Assembly: GCF_039889165.1 (NCBI RefSeq)
Contig: NZ_JAYMYY010000003.1
Location: 186,001 to 250,000 of the forward strand
From: Pseudocitrobacter cyperus
Lineage (GTDB): Bacteria > Pseudomonadota > Gammaproteobacteria > Enterobacterales > Enterobacteriaceae
DNA: 64,000 nucleotides
Direction: 5' to 3'
The translations under genes and the position numbers were made by a program. How positions within the stretch are numbered: position 1 is the stretch's first letter; every line of letters starts with the position of its first letter. A model generated the notes under the pieces. The model searched no databases, was not told where the DNA came from, and saw only the letters and a program-made list of their open reading frames with translations. This document shows positions 17,561 to 26,584 of this stretch, piece by piece.

Positions 17561-20500
17561 CCGATACCGCCGAGTCCCTTGATCCCCTGCGCTTGCCGCT
17601 TTATGGCGAGCGTCTGATTGAAGCCTCAGCGGGCACCGGAAAAACCTTCACCATTGCCGCACTCTATCTGCGGTTGCTGTTGGGGCTGGGGGAAAGCGCT
17701 GCTTTCCCCCGACCTGTTAACGTCGAAGAGTTGTTGGTCGTGACCTTCACCGAAGCGGCGACTGAAGAGCTCCGCGGGCGTATCCGCAGCAACATTCACG
17801 AACTGCGCATTGCCTGCCTGCGCTATGATCCTGACGATGCTGAGCAATCTGTTGATCCTCTCTATTCCCGGCTCCTGGCTGAAATCGCCGATAAACAACA
17901 AGCCGCAGAGGTGTTGCTGCTGGCCGAACGGCAGATGGACGACGCAGCGGTCTTTACCATTCACGGCTTCTGCCAGCGCATGCTCAGCCTCAATGCCTTT
18001 GAATCGGGGATGTTGTTTGAGCAACAGCTTATCGAGGATGAATCCCAGCTTCGCTATCAGGCCTGCGCCGACTTCTGGCGACGCCACTGTTATCCGCTGA
18101 GACACGAAATCGCGCAGGTGATTTTTGATAGCTGGAAAGGGCCGCAGGATCTGCTGAAATCTATTGACCGCTATTTGCAGGGCGAAGCGCCAACCATCAA
18201 ACAACCTCCTGACAGCAGCGAAACGCTTGAGTCGCGACACGAAAAAATAATCGCGCAGATTGATGCAATTAAAAGCCAGTGGCTGGCAACAGTGGGCGAA
18301 CTGAACGATCTGCTGGAAAACTCCGCTATCGACAGGCGTAAATTCAACCGCGGCAACCAGGGTAAATGGATCGATAAGATCAGCGCCTGGGCGAGTGAAG
18401 AGAGCCGTACTTATCAGCTTCCCGATGCGCTGGAAAAATTCTCCCAGGCTTTTTTGGCTGAACGTACCAAAGCAGGCGGCGAGGTGCCGACGCATCCGCT
18501 GTTTAGCGCCATTGAGCAACTGCTTGCTGCGCCGCTCAGCCTGAATGATCTGGTTATTACCCAGGCGATGGTCGAAATTCGTGAGGCCGTGGCAGAAGAA
18601 AAACGCCGCCGCGGAGAGCTGGGCTTTGACGATATGTTGAGCCGACTGGACGCCGCGCTGCAAAGTGAAAGCGGTGATGCGCTGGCGGCGGCGATTCGTC
18701 AGCGATTCCCGGTCGCGATGATCGATGAATTTCAGGATACCGACCCGCAGCAGTACCGCATTTTCCGCCGCATCTGGCGGCAGCAGCCGGATACGGCGTT
18801 ATTGCTGATCGGCGACCCTAAGCAGGCTATTTATGCTTTCCGTGGCGCGGATATTTTTACCTACATGCGCGCGCGCAGCGATGTGGCGGCGCACTATACG
18901 CTGGATACCAACTGGCGTTCCGCACCGGGTGTGGTGGCAAGCGTCAATAAACTGTTTACGACCGTCGATAACCCATTTATGTTCCGCGATATTCCGTTTT
19001 TACCGGTGAAATCCGCCGCGAAAAATCAGTCGCTGAAATTTGAAATTAACGGAGAAGCGCAGCCGGCGATGAATTTCTGCCTGATGCCGGGGCAGGGCGT
19101 TGGTGCGGGTGATTATCAGGCTTTTATGGCGCGTCAGTGCGCGGCGCAAATTCGCGACTGGCTGACCGGCGGTCAGCAGGGCACGGCATTACTGTGGCGC
19201 GGTGATAAAGCGAGCCCGGTACAGGCTTCCGATATTACGGTTCTGGTGCGTAACCGTCAGGAAGCTTCGCTGGTTCGCGATGCACTGAATGCGCTGGCGA
19301 TCCCGTCGGTTTACCTCTCCAACCGCGACAGTGTATTTGAAACGCCAGAAGCGCAGGAGTTACTTTGGGTTTTGCAGGCTGCGTTAAGCCCGGAGCGCGA
19401 AAATACCCTGCGCAGCGCGCTGGCGACGGCGATGTTTGGCCTGAATGCGCAGGACATCGAACGTCTGAACCACGATGAAAATGCCTGGGATGCGCTGGTC
19501 GAAGAGTTCAGCCTGTATCGCGATATCTGGCAAAAACGCGGTGTCATGCCGATGCTTCGCGCCCTGATGAGCGCGCGTAATATTGCCGAAAATCTGCTGG
19601 CGACCCACGGCGGCGAGCGCCGTTTAACCGACATTTTGCATTTGAGCGAACTGTTGCAGGAGGCGGCGACCCAGCTTGAGAGCGAACATGCGCTGGTGCG
19701 CTGGCTAAATCAGCAGATCACCGAACCGAATACCAACGCCTCCAGCCAGCAGATGCGTCTGGAGAGCGACAAGCATCTGGTGCAAATCGTCACCATCCAC
19801 AAATCAAAAGGGCTGGAATACCCGCTGGTCTGGCTGCCGTTTATCGCCCGTTTCCGTAAACAGGATCAGGCGTTTTATCACGACCGTGAATCGTTTTCCG
19901 CCGTACTGGATCTCCGGCATGGCGAGGAGAGCCTTGAACTGGCCGAGGCCGAACGACTGGCGGAGGATTTGCGACTGCTCTACGTGGCGCTGACTCGCGC
20001 CGTCTGGCACTGTAGTCTCGGCATGGCGCCTCTTACCACACGGCGCAGTGATAAAGCGACCGAAACCGAGATCCATCACAGCGCGCCGGGTCGCCTGTTG
20101 CAAAAAGGCGAACAACGGGATGCGGCCGGGCTGGAGTCGGCATTACGCGCCCTGTGCGATGAACATATTGCGCTGACCATCGCCAGCGATCCTGACGACA
20201 CCCGCTGGCAGGCATTGCAGGCAGGTGTGCCTGAACTGAACGCACGTCAGGTTACACGGAGGATGGTGGATGACTGGCGCGTCACCAGTTACTCCGGCCT
20301 GCAACAGCGCGGCCATAGCATGGCGCAGGATCTGCTGCCACGGCTGGACATCGACGCCGCAGGCGTGGGTAATGCCATGGAAGAGGAAGCGCTGACGCCG
20401 CACCACTTCCCGCGCGGCGCATCGCCGGGAACTTTCCTGCACAGTCTGTTTGAAGATCTCGATTTCACCCAGCCCATTGAGGCGCAGTGGATGCGTGAAA

Positions 20501-21120
20501 AATTGCAACTCAACGGTTTTGAAGAGCACTGGGAGCCAGTGCTGACGCAGTGGATTTCGCAGGTGCTGACTACGCCGTTGACGCCAGAGGGCGTGGCGCT
20601 AGACCAGCTTGATGCGCGGCAAAAACAGGTGGAGATGGAGTTTTATCTCCCCATCGAAAAACCGCTCGACCCGCTGGCGCTGGACGCCCTGGTGCGTGGT
20701 TATGATCCGCTTTCGGCAGGATGCCCGCCGCTCGATTTCCGTCAGGTGCGCGGCATGCTGAAGGGCTTTATCGACCTGGTATTCCGCCACGACGGGCGCT
20801 ACTACCTGCTGGACTATAAATCGAACTGGTTGGGTGCAAACCGTGAGGCCTACACCCAGCAGGCGATGGCACAGGCGATGCAGTCGCACCGTTACGATTT
20901 GCAGTATCAGCTTTATACGCTGGCGCTCCACCGCTATCTGCGACACCGTCTCGCTGATTATGACTATGAGCGCCACTTTGGCGGTGTGATTTATCTGTTC
21001 CTGCGGGGCATTGATGGCGAGCCGGGTCAGCAGGGGATTTTCACTACGCGCCCCCGGCGGGAACTGGTTGATGCAATGGACGCTCTGTTTGCCGGGCAGA
21101 CGCAGGAGGTGGCTTCATGA
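17557..21120 (+). CDS. recB: RecBCD subunit RecB (helicase-nuclease)
   Basis: 1187 residues, a few longer than E. coli RecB (1180). It is the 3'-5' SF1A helicase and the only nuclease of RecBCD, and it loads RecA after Chi. Walker A EASAGTGKTFT (~23-33), motif II VAMIDEFQDTDPQQY, motif III LLLIGDPKQAIYAFRGAD and motif VI LLYVALTRA are present. The nuclease core is FIDLVFRHDGRYYLLDYKSN, with the catalytic Asp and Lys of LDYKSN near residue 1085. ATGA overlaps join it to ptrA and recD. Confidence 0.98.
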   Translation: MTDTAESLDPLRLPLYGERLIEASAGTGKTFTIAALYLRLLLGLGESAAFPRPVNVEELLVVTFTEAATEELRGRIRSNIHELRIACLRYDPDDAEQSVDPLYSRLLAEIADKQQAAEVLLLAERQMDDAAVFTIHGFCQRMLSLNAFESGMLFEQQLIEDESQLRYQACADFWRRHCYPLRHEIAQVIFDSWKGPQDLLKSIDRYLQGEAPTIKQPPDSSETLESRHEKIIAQIDAIKSQWLATVGELNDLLENSAIDRRKFNRGNQGKWIDKISAWASEESRTYQLPDALEKFSQAFLAERTKAGGEVPTHPLFSAIEQLLAAPLSLNDLVITQAMVEIREAVAEEKRRRGELGFDDMLSRLDAALQSESGDALAAAIRQRFPVAMIDEFQDTDPQQYRIFRRIWRQQPDTALLLIGDPKQAIYAFRGADIFTYMRARSDVAAHYTLDTNWRSAPGVVASVNKLFTTVDNPFMFRDIPFLPVKSAAKNQSLKFEINGEAQPAMNFCLMPGQGVGAGDYQAFMARQCAAQIRDWLTGGQQGTALLWRGDKASPVQASDITVLVRNRQEASLVRDALNALAIPSVYLSNRDSVFETPEAQELLWVLQAALSPERENTLRSALATAMFGLNAQDIERLNHDENAWDALVEEFSLYRDIWQKRGVMPMLRALMSARNIAENLLATHGGERRLTDILHLSELLQEAATQLESEHALVRWLNQQITEPNTNASSQQMRLESDKHLVQIVTIHKSKGLEYPLVWLPFIARFRKQDQAFYHDRESFSAVLDLRHGEESLELAEAERLAEDLRLLYVALTRAVWHCSLGMAPLTTRRSDKATETEIHHSAPGRLLQKGEQRDAAGLESALRALCDEHIALTIASDPDDTRWQALQAGVPELNARQVTRRMVDDWRVTSYSGLQQRGHSMAQDLLPRLDIDAAGVGNAMEEEALTPHHFPRGASPGTFLHSLFEDLDFTQPIEAQWMREKLQLNGFEEHWEPVLTQWISQVLTTPLTPEGVALDQLDARQKQVEMEFYLPIEKPLDPLALDALVRGYDPLSAGCPPLDFRQVRGMLKGFIDLVFRHDGRYYLLDYKSNWLGANREAYTQQAMAQAMQSHRYDLQYQLYTLALHRYLRHRLADYDYERHFGGVIYLFLRGIDGEPGQQGIFTTRPRRELVDAMDALFAGQTQEVAS

Positions 21121-22952
21121 GCCTGGAAAATTTACTGATTGAAGCCGCTGAACAAAAACTGCTGCGTCCACTGGATGTACAGTTTGCGCTGACCATCGCG
21201 CGTCACGAGCATCCGGCGGTGATGCTGGCGGCTGCGCTGGTTAGCCGTGATGCCGGAGAAGGGCATGTCTGTTTGCCTTTGAGCCATTTGCATACCACAC
21301 CTGCACTGAACGGACGGGCAAAAGTGGTGTGGACGCAACTGCTGGCTGCCGTGGATGTTCCGGATGACTGGACGTCGCTACTGCTGGCCTCTTCTGCGGT
21401 AAGCCTGGGCGAACGTCCGTCGCCGCTGATCCTTAACGACGGGCGTCTTTATCTGAACCGGATGTGGTGTAATGAGTTGAGCGTGGCGCGCTTCTTCCGC
21501 GATGCGCAACTGCCGGAAGCCATTGATGAGTCATTGTTGGCCGACGCGCTGGCCGATCTCTTTCCGTCGTCTGCGGAGGTGGACTGGCAGAAGGTTGCCG
21601 CCGCCGTGGCGCTGACGCGACGCATTTCTGTTATCTCCGGCGGCCCTGGCACCGGGAAAACCACTACGGTAGCAAAACTGCTGGCGGCGCTGGTGCGCAT
21701 CGCAGGCGATAAAAAATGCCGCATCCGCCTGGCAGCGCCAACCGGTAAAGCGGCGGCCCGATTAACCGAATCGCTGGGGGCTGCGCTACGTAAGCTGCCG
21801 CTAACAGAAAACCAGAAAAGCATGTTGCCGACGGAGGCGAGTACGCTGCATCGCCTGCTGGGCGCGCAGCCGGGTAGTCAGCGGATGCGCTATCACGCCG
21901 GAAATCCTCTCCATCTGGATGTACTGGTGGTCGATGAAGCGTCGATGATTGACCTGCCGATGATGGCGCGGTTGATTGATGCGCTGCCGGATCACGGGCG
22001 GGTTATTTTCCTTGGCGATCGCGACCAACTGGCGTCCGTTGAGGCGGGGGCCGTATTAGGTGATATCTGCGCCTGGGTGAGCTGCGGGTATACCAGTGAA
22101 CGTGCAGCACAGCTCAGTCGGTTGACCGGAACGCCGGTGCCGGAAGGCGACGGTGCCGTGGCCGGGGCATTACGCGACAGCCTTTGTCTGTTGCGTACCA
22201 GCTACCGCTTTGGCAGCGATTCCGGCATAGGGCAACTGGCGCGCGCGGTCAACCTTGGCGATCGCGCCGGCGTTCGTGAGGTCTTTGCGCGTGGTTTTGC
22301 CGATATTGAAATGAAATCCCTTCGCACTCAGGAAGAGTACGAGGCGATGCTTGATGATGCGCGGGCGGGCTACGGGCGCTATCTTCAATGTCTGCGCCAG
22401 AGGGCGGAACCGGCAGAAATTTTGCAGGCGTTTGGTGAGTATCAGCTTCTGTGCGCTCTGCGCGAAGGGCCGTGGGGTGTGAGCGGGTTAAATCAACAAC
22501 TGGAGCACTCTCTGGTGCGCCATCGTGCGATAGCTCCGCAGCGCCACTCTCGCTGGTACGAGGGACGCCCGGTGATGATTGCTCGCAACGATAGCGCATT
22601 AGGGTTGTTCAACGGCGATATTGGCGTCGCGCTGGATCGCGGTCAGGGGCTGCGCGTCTGGTTCCCGATGCCGGATGGTACGATAAAATCTGTCCAGCCA
22701 AGTCGTCTGCCGGAGCACGATACGGCCTGGGCGATGACCGTGCATAAGTCGCAGGGTTCTGAATTTGATCACGCTGCGCTGGTGCTGCCAACGCAGTCTG
22801 TGCCGCTGGTGACGCGCGAGCTGGTGTATACGGCAATTACCCGTGCCAAATCACGACTGTCGATGTATGCCGATGAGACGCTATTAGGGCAGGCGATTGT
22901 GGCGCGGACTGAGCGTCGCAGCGGGCTGGCGGCGATATTTGCGCAGAACTGA
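21117..22952 (+). CDS. recD: RecBCD subunit RecD (5'-3' helicase)
   Basis: 611 residues, close to the E. coli length of 608. It is the fast 5'-3' SF1B motor of RecBCD and an inhibitor of RecA loading before Chi. Walker A is SGGPGTGKTTTVAKL (~173-187), motif II is VLVVDEASMIDLPMM, motif III VIFLGDRDQLASVEAG, and motifs V/VI are MTVHKSQGSEFDH and YTAITRAKSRL. The four-base overlap with recB keeps subunit synthesis coupled. A REP palindrome follows the stop codon directly. Confidence 0.97.
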   Translation: MSLENLLIEAAEQKLLRPLDVQFALTIARHEHPAVMLAAALVSRDAGEGHVCLPLSHLHTTPALNGRAKVVWTQLLAAVDVPDDWTSLLLASSAVSLGERPSPLILNDGRLYLNRMWCNELSVARFFRDAQLPEAIDESLLADALADLFPSSAEVDWQKVAAAVALTRRISVISGGPGTGKTTTVAKLLAALVRIAGDKKCRIRLAAPTGKAAARLTESLGAALRKLPLTENQKSMLPTEASTLHRLLGAQPGSQRMRYHAGNPLHLDVLVVDEASMIDLPMMARLIDALPDHGRVIFLGDRDQLASVEAGAVLGDICAWVSCGYTSERAAQLSRLTGTPVPEGDGAVAGALRDSLCLLRTSYRFGSDSGIGQLARAVNLGDRAGVREVFARGFADIEMKSLRTQEEYEAMLDDARAGYGRYLQCLRQRAEPAEILQAFGEYQLLCALREGPWGVSGLNQQLEHSLVRHRAIAPQRHSRWYEGRPVMIARNDSALGLFNGDIGVALDRGQGLRVWFPMPDGTIKSVQPSRLPEHDTAWAMTVHKSQGSEFDHAALVLPTQSVPLVTRELVYTAITRAKSRLSMYADETLLGQAIVARTERRSGLAAIFAQN

Positions 22953-22982
22953 TGTGTGCCGGATAGCGTTATCCGGCACACA
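22953..22982. repeat. REP palindrome between recD and argA
   Basis: A perfect 13-bp stem (22953-22965 with 22970-22982) around the REP core GCCGGATA/TATCCGGC with a 4-base loop. It lies between the convergent ends of recD and argA, starting at the base after the recD stop. REP units here can stabilise upstream mRNA or limit read-through; there is no U-tract on either side. Confidence 0.8.
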
Positions 22983-22985
22983 GGG

Positions 22986-24317
22986 TTATCCCAAATCCGC
23001 CATCAGTACTTTTGAACGCCGCTGATAGTTGTACATCTGCTTTTTACTTTCCGGCAGCAGTTCCACATCTACCGGCTGGAAGCCGCGCTCCTGGAACCAG
23101 TGAATGCTGCGGGTGGTCAGCACAAACAGTTTGCTGAGCCCCATCTGTTTTGCCTGGGTGGAGATGCGTTGTAGCAGCACCTCACCGCGTGATGAACTTT
23201 GGTAATCCGGATGTACCGCCACACAGGCCATCTCGCCAATTTTTTCTTCCGGGAACGGATAAAGCGCCGCACAGGCGATGGTGGTGTTATCACGCTGAAT
23301 AATGGTGAACTTGTCGATCTCCATTTCCAGTTGTTCGCGGGAACGGCGTACCAGAATGCCCTGTTGCTCCAGCGGGTGAATGAGATCGAGGATGCCGCCG
23401 ATATCGTTGATGGTCGCGCGGCGGATCTGCTCAGCGCTCTCCATGACAATTTGCGTCCCGATACCGTCGCGGGAGAAAAGCTCCTGCAACAGCGCGCCAT
23501 CTTCCTGGTAACTGATTAGGTGGCTGCGACGCACACCGCTGCGGCAGGCTTTGACCGCGCCGCGCAGAAAACGCACGGTGCCGGATAAGTAATCGCCTTC
23601 CTGTTCCAGCTCTTCGACGCGCGCCTGCGCTTCGTTAGGGAACAGCTCTGGCACGATTTTCCCGTCGCGGTCGTACACCCCCTGCGATGAGCAGAAGCCG
23701 ATCATTTTTTCCGCTTTCAGTTTGATGGCCAGTTGCGTGGCAATTTCTTCAGAGGTCAGGTTGAAACTCTCGCCGGTAACGGAAACCGCAACCGGGCCCA
23801 TCAACACGATAGCACCGCTGTCGAGCTGACGATGAATGGCTTCTTCATCGATACGACGAATACGCCCACTGTGGCAGTAGTCCACGCCATCATCGACGCC
23901 AAGCGGCTGCGCGATGATAAAGTTACCGCTAACGACATTAATATGCGCGCCCTGCAACGGCGTGTTGTTAAGGCTCATTGATAAACGGGCGGTAATATCA
24001 AGCTGCAACAGCCCGGCTGCCTGTTTAACCAGTTCCAGCGTTTTGGCATCCGTGACGCGGATCTGCTTGTGGTAAATCGGTTGGTGGTTGTGCGCTTCCA
24101 GATTGGCGTCAATCTGCGGGCGTGCGCCATAAACCAATACCAGGCGTATCCCCAGACTATGTAACAGCCCAATGTCATTGACAATACTAGAGAAGTTGTC
24201 ATTTTCAATGGCTTCACCGCCAAGCATGATGACAAACGTTTTTCCCCGATGGGCATTAATATAGGGAACTGAATGACGAAACCCTTCGACCAGTTCGGTT
24301 CTACGTTCCTTCACCAC
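22986..24317 (-). CDS. argA: N-acetylglutamate synthase ArgA
   Basis: 443 residues using GTG at 24315-24317 (MVKERRTELVEGF), as in E. coli. An in-frame ATG 23 codons upstream lies beyond the ARG boxes and is rejected. It catalyses the first step of arginine synthesis, acetyl-CoA + glutamate to N-acetylglutamate, and is feedback-inhibited by arginine. The amino-acid-kinase-like domain (~1-290; IMLGGEAI, VYGARPQID) is followed by a GNAT domain (~295-443; CVAVHPDYQSSSRGEVLL, FVLTTRSIHWFQERGF). It is divergent from amiC and convergent with recD. Confidence 0.97.
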   Translation of the reverse strand: MVKERRTELVEGFRHSVPYINAHRGKTFVIMLGGEAIENDNFSSIVNDIGLLHSLGIRLVLVYGARPQIDANLEAHNHQPIYHKQIRVTDAKTLELVKQAAGLLQLDITARLSMSLNNTPLQGAHINVVSGNFIIAQPLGVDDGVDYCHSGRIRRIDEEAIHRQLDSGAIVLMGPVAVSVTGESFNLTSEEIATQLAIKLKAEKMIGFCSSQGVYDRDGKIVPELFPNEAQARVEELEQEGDYLSGTVRFLRGAVKACRSGVRRSHLISYQEDGALLQELFSRDGIGTQIVMESAEQIRRATINDIGGILDLIHPLEQQGILVRRSREQLEMEIDKFTIIQRDNTTIACAALYPFPEEKIGEMACVAVHPDYQSSSRGEVLLQRISTQAKQMGLSKLFVLTTRSIHWFQERGFQPVDVELLPESKKQMYNYQRRSKVLMADLG

Positions 24318-24330
24318 GGTATGACCTCTC

Positions 24331-24369
24331 AGTGCATTTTTATTCGCAATAAGTGTATTTTTATTCTGT
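24331..24369 (-). promoter_or_regulatory. Tandem ARG boxes (ArgR operator) of argA
   Basis: Two 18-base ARG boxes, 24331-24348 and 24352-24369, are separated by 3 bases, the spacing bound by an ArgR hexamer. Both share the core AGTG(C/T)ATTTTTATTC on the plus strand. They lie 14 bases upstream of the argA start, so arginine-bound ArgR should block transcription. Confidence 0.88.
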
Positions 24370-24546
24370 TTTTGCCGGGAGTGCAAGTATGAATTTTCCC
24401 CTGTGGGGGAAAATGGAATCTGAAAAATGGCTTTGCAAAAGAATGTTTACCCTTTTATAGATGACAGTTTATGCGCCTTTGGTTAAAGTTTTTGGTCAAA
24501 CTTATTATGCGTAACACCTAACAAATATTTTTTGCTCGGGAGAAGC

Positions 24547-25794
24547 ATGTCGGAAAGTCAGTCATTTAGCCGCCGCCACCTGTTAAAAGGCGCGGGCGCC
24601 ATGTGGTTATTAAGCGTCAGTCAGGTCGGTTTGGCTGCCACAAGCCAGGTGGTGGCCGTTCGCGTATGGCCTGCATCCAGCTATACACGCGTGACGGTTG
24701 AGTCGAATCGGGAACTGAAATACCGGCAGTTTGCGCTGAGCAATCCGGAACGTCTGGTGGTTGATCTCGAAGGCGTGAACCTCAATTCTGTGTTGAAAGG
24801 CATGACCGCGCAAATCCGTGCCGACGATCCCTTTATTCAATCCGCTCGCGTGGGGCAATTTGACCCGCAAACCGTGCGTATGGTGTTTGAGCTTAAGCAA
24901 AACGTCACGCCACAGCTATTTGCGCTGGCTCCCGTGGCCGGTTTTAAAGAGCGTCTGGTGATGGATCTGTACCCGGCAAATGCCCAGGATGTGCAGGATC
25001 CACTACTGGCGCTGCTGGAAGATTACAACCGTGGCGATCTTGATAAGCAAGTCCCACCAGCGCAAAGCGGCCCGCAGCCGGGCAAGGCAGGGCGCGATCG
25101 TCCAATCGTTATCATGCTCGATCCGGGCCATGGTGGTGAAGATTCCGGCGCGGTGGGGAAATATAAAACGCGTGAAAAAGATGTGGTGCTGCAAATTGCC
25201 CGACGCCTGCGCTCGCTTATCGAGAAAGAGGGCAATATGAAGGTCTACATGACGCGCAATGAAGATATCTTTATTCCGCTGAAGGTGCGTGTGGCGAAAG
25301 CCCAGAAGCAACGCGCGGATCTTTTCGTCTCTATTCACGCTGACGCCTTTACCAGCCGTCAACCGAGTGGATCTTCCGTTTTTGCGCTGTCGACCAAAGG
25401 TGCAACCAGTACCGCTGCGAAGTATCTGGCACAGACGCAGAACGCCTCGGATTTAATTGGTGGGGTGAGTAAAAGCGGCGATCGCTATGTTGATCACACA
25501 ATGTTCGATATGGTGCAGTCGCTGACCATTGCCGATAGCCTGAAATTTGGCAAAGCGGTGCTTAAACATATGGGTAAGGTAAATAAGCTGCATAAGAACC
25601 AGGTTGAACAGGCGGGCTTTGCCGTGCTGAAGGCACCGGATATCCCGTCGATCCTCGTCGAAACGGCGTTTATCAGTAACGTCGAAGAGGAGCGTAAGCT
25701 GAAGACCGCCGTGTTCCAGCAGGAAGTCGCGGAGTCGATTCTGGCGGGGATTAAAGCCTATTTTGCCGATGGCGCGACGCTTGCGAGGCGATAG
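24547..25794 (+). CDS. amiC: N-acetylmuramoyl-L-alanine amidase AmiC
   Basis: 415 residues from ATG 24547 (MSESQSFSRRHLLKGAGAMW); an upstream ATG would add five residues. The twin-arginine motif SRRHLLK followed by a hydrophobic stretch shows Tat export, as known for AmiC. An AMIN domain (~35-150) targets the septum. The Amidase_3 zinc domain (~190-405) shows IMLDPGHGGEDSGAVG, SIHADAF and the C-terminal ILVETAFISN with its catalytic Glu. It splits septal peptidoglycan during division and is activated by NlpD. It ends at the AT-rich accessory region. Confidence 0.97.
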   Translation: MSESQSFSRRHLLKGAGAMWLLSVSQVGLAATSQVVAVRVWPASSYTRVTVESNRELKYRQFALSNPERLVVDLEGVNLNSVLKGMTAQIRADDPFIQSARVGQFDPQTVRMVFELKQNVTPQLFALAPVAGFKERLVMDLYPANAQDVQDPLLALLEDYNRGDLDKQVPPAQSGPQPGKAGRDRPIVIMLDPGHGGEDSGAVGKYKTREKDVVLQIARRLRSLIEKEGNMKVYMTRNEDIFIPLKVRVAKAQKQRADLFVSIHADAFTSRQPSGSSVFALSTKGATSTAAKYLAQTQNASDLIGGVSKSGDRYVDHTMFDMVQSLTIADSLKFGKAVLKHMGKVNKLHKNQVEQAGFAVLKAPDIPSILVETAFISNVEEERKLKTAVFQQEVAESILAGIKAYFADGATLARR

Positions 25795-26012
25795 GTTGGT
25801 GGGGAGAGTTTTACACGGCGGTGCAATTTTACGACAGTGTCTCACTCTCCTGACTCATTATGGCTGAAAAACCGGAACTTTCAAAAGTGCATGGAACTCA
25901 AGCGGGGATGCTTACACACCAGGAAACGTGTACTTTGGAGTGAAAGGGAAATCACCATAAGGCAATTCTATATTTAATCCGTTACATTATTGTTGCTTAT
26001 TGAAATGATGAG

Positions 26013-26314
26013 ATGAGTTTGTATAATATTACTTAGCTATTTGTTTTTATCAGTGAATGCATTTTCAGTTGAATTACCTCTAGTAGCACAGTGAGTTAAA
26101 TAATACTGGAACAGAAAAAACTCATTTTATCTCGGGATGTACTGATTATATTTATATTCCGGAATCTGAACCTGGAATAGATGCTGTTGATGCAATGCAA
26201 AAAATAGCAGAGGTTGTCCATGCGACCCACAGTTACAACACCGATTATTCAGTATTGTTTTGGAACAAAAAAAACACAAAATGGAGTCGGATATCGATAT
26301 GGATGATCAGGTAA
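26013..26314 (+). pseudogene. Remnant of a small secreted protein (two apparent frameshifts)
   Basis: Three reading frames in series make one plausible protein. ATG at 26013 opens MSLYN and stops at 26034. The next frame gives a hydrophobic leader, IILLSYLFLSVNAFSVELPL, ending at TGA 26092-26094. The third frame runs from ~26093 to TAA 26312-26314 with HFISGCTDYIYIPE, AVDAMQKIAEVVHAT and DYSVLFWNKKN. Joined, this would be a signal peptide plus a ~75-residue mature protein. I recognise no family. Low GC and the broken frame point to an acquired and decayed gene. Alternatively the frames are chance. Confidence 0.4.
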
Positions 26315-26542
26315 ATGGTACTCTTTCAGTATTTTCCTCAAAGTAATAAATATTATCTTGAAAATTTTTTTTTGGACTGTATGTGATTCTTCAGAAGAGG
26401 GTCTCGACGAATAATAATCAGGTAATTTCAATAATTAACAAAACTCGTAATGTGCTACTTTTCAGTAGCAAACAGTAAAACTGCATATAATTTCCTATTA
26501 AGAAAAACGATGTATTATATATGTGAAATTTTATGCTGAGCT

Positions 26543-26566
26543 TGCCGCCACAGTTTGTTGGCGGCA
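26543..26566 (-). terminator. Hairpin after the orphan lipoprotein gene
   Basis: A perfect 8-bp stem TGCCGCCA/TGGCGGCA (26543-26550, 26559-26566) with an 8-base loop, 18 bases past the stop of the minus-strand gene at 26585. It has no clean U-tract, so it may be a weak terminator or an mRNA 3' stabiliser. Confidence 0.45.
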
Positions 26567-26584
26567 GACAGTATTAGGTGATAG

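Larger units (their letters stand above)
25795..26584. other. AT-rich gap between amiC and the orphan lipoprotein gene
   Basis: 790 bases without an intact gene, clearly richer in A and T than the flanking core genes. The piece 26013-26314 carries a decayed small gene (listed separately). The first 200 bases and 26315-26540 show only short frames and no recognisable family, tRNA-like or integrase-like sequence. There is no obvious amiC terminator. Confidence 0.6.

Noticed and set aside
17626..18663. 345-codon minus-strand frame
   Set aside because: Antisense shadow of recB.
26013..26314. B subunit of an AB5-type toxin
   Set aside because: Considered because of the small secreted layout, but I could not align it convincingly with PltB, SubB or LT-II B residues, so no such claim is made.
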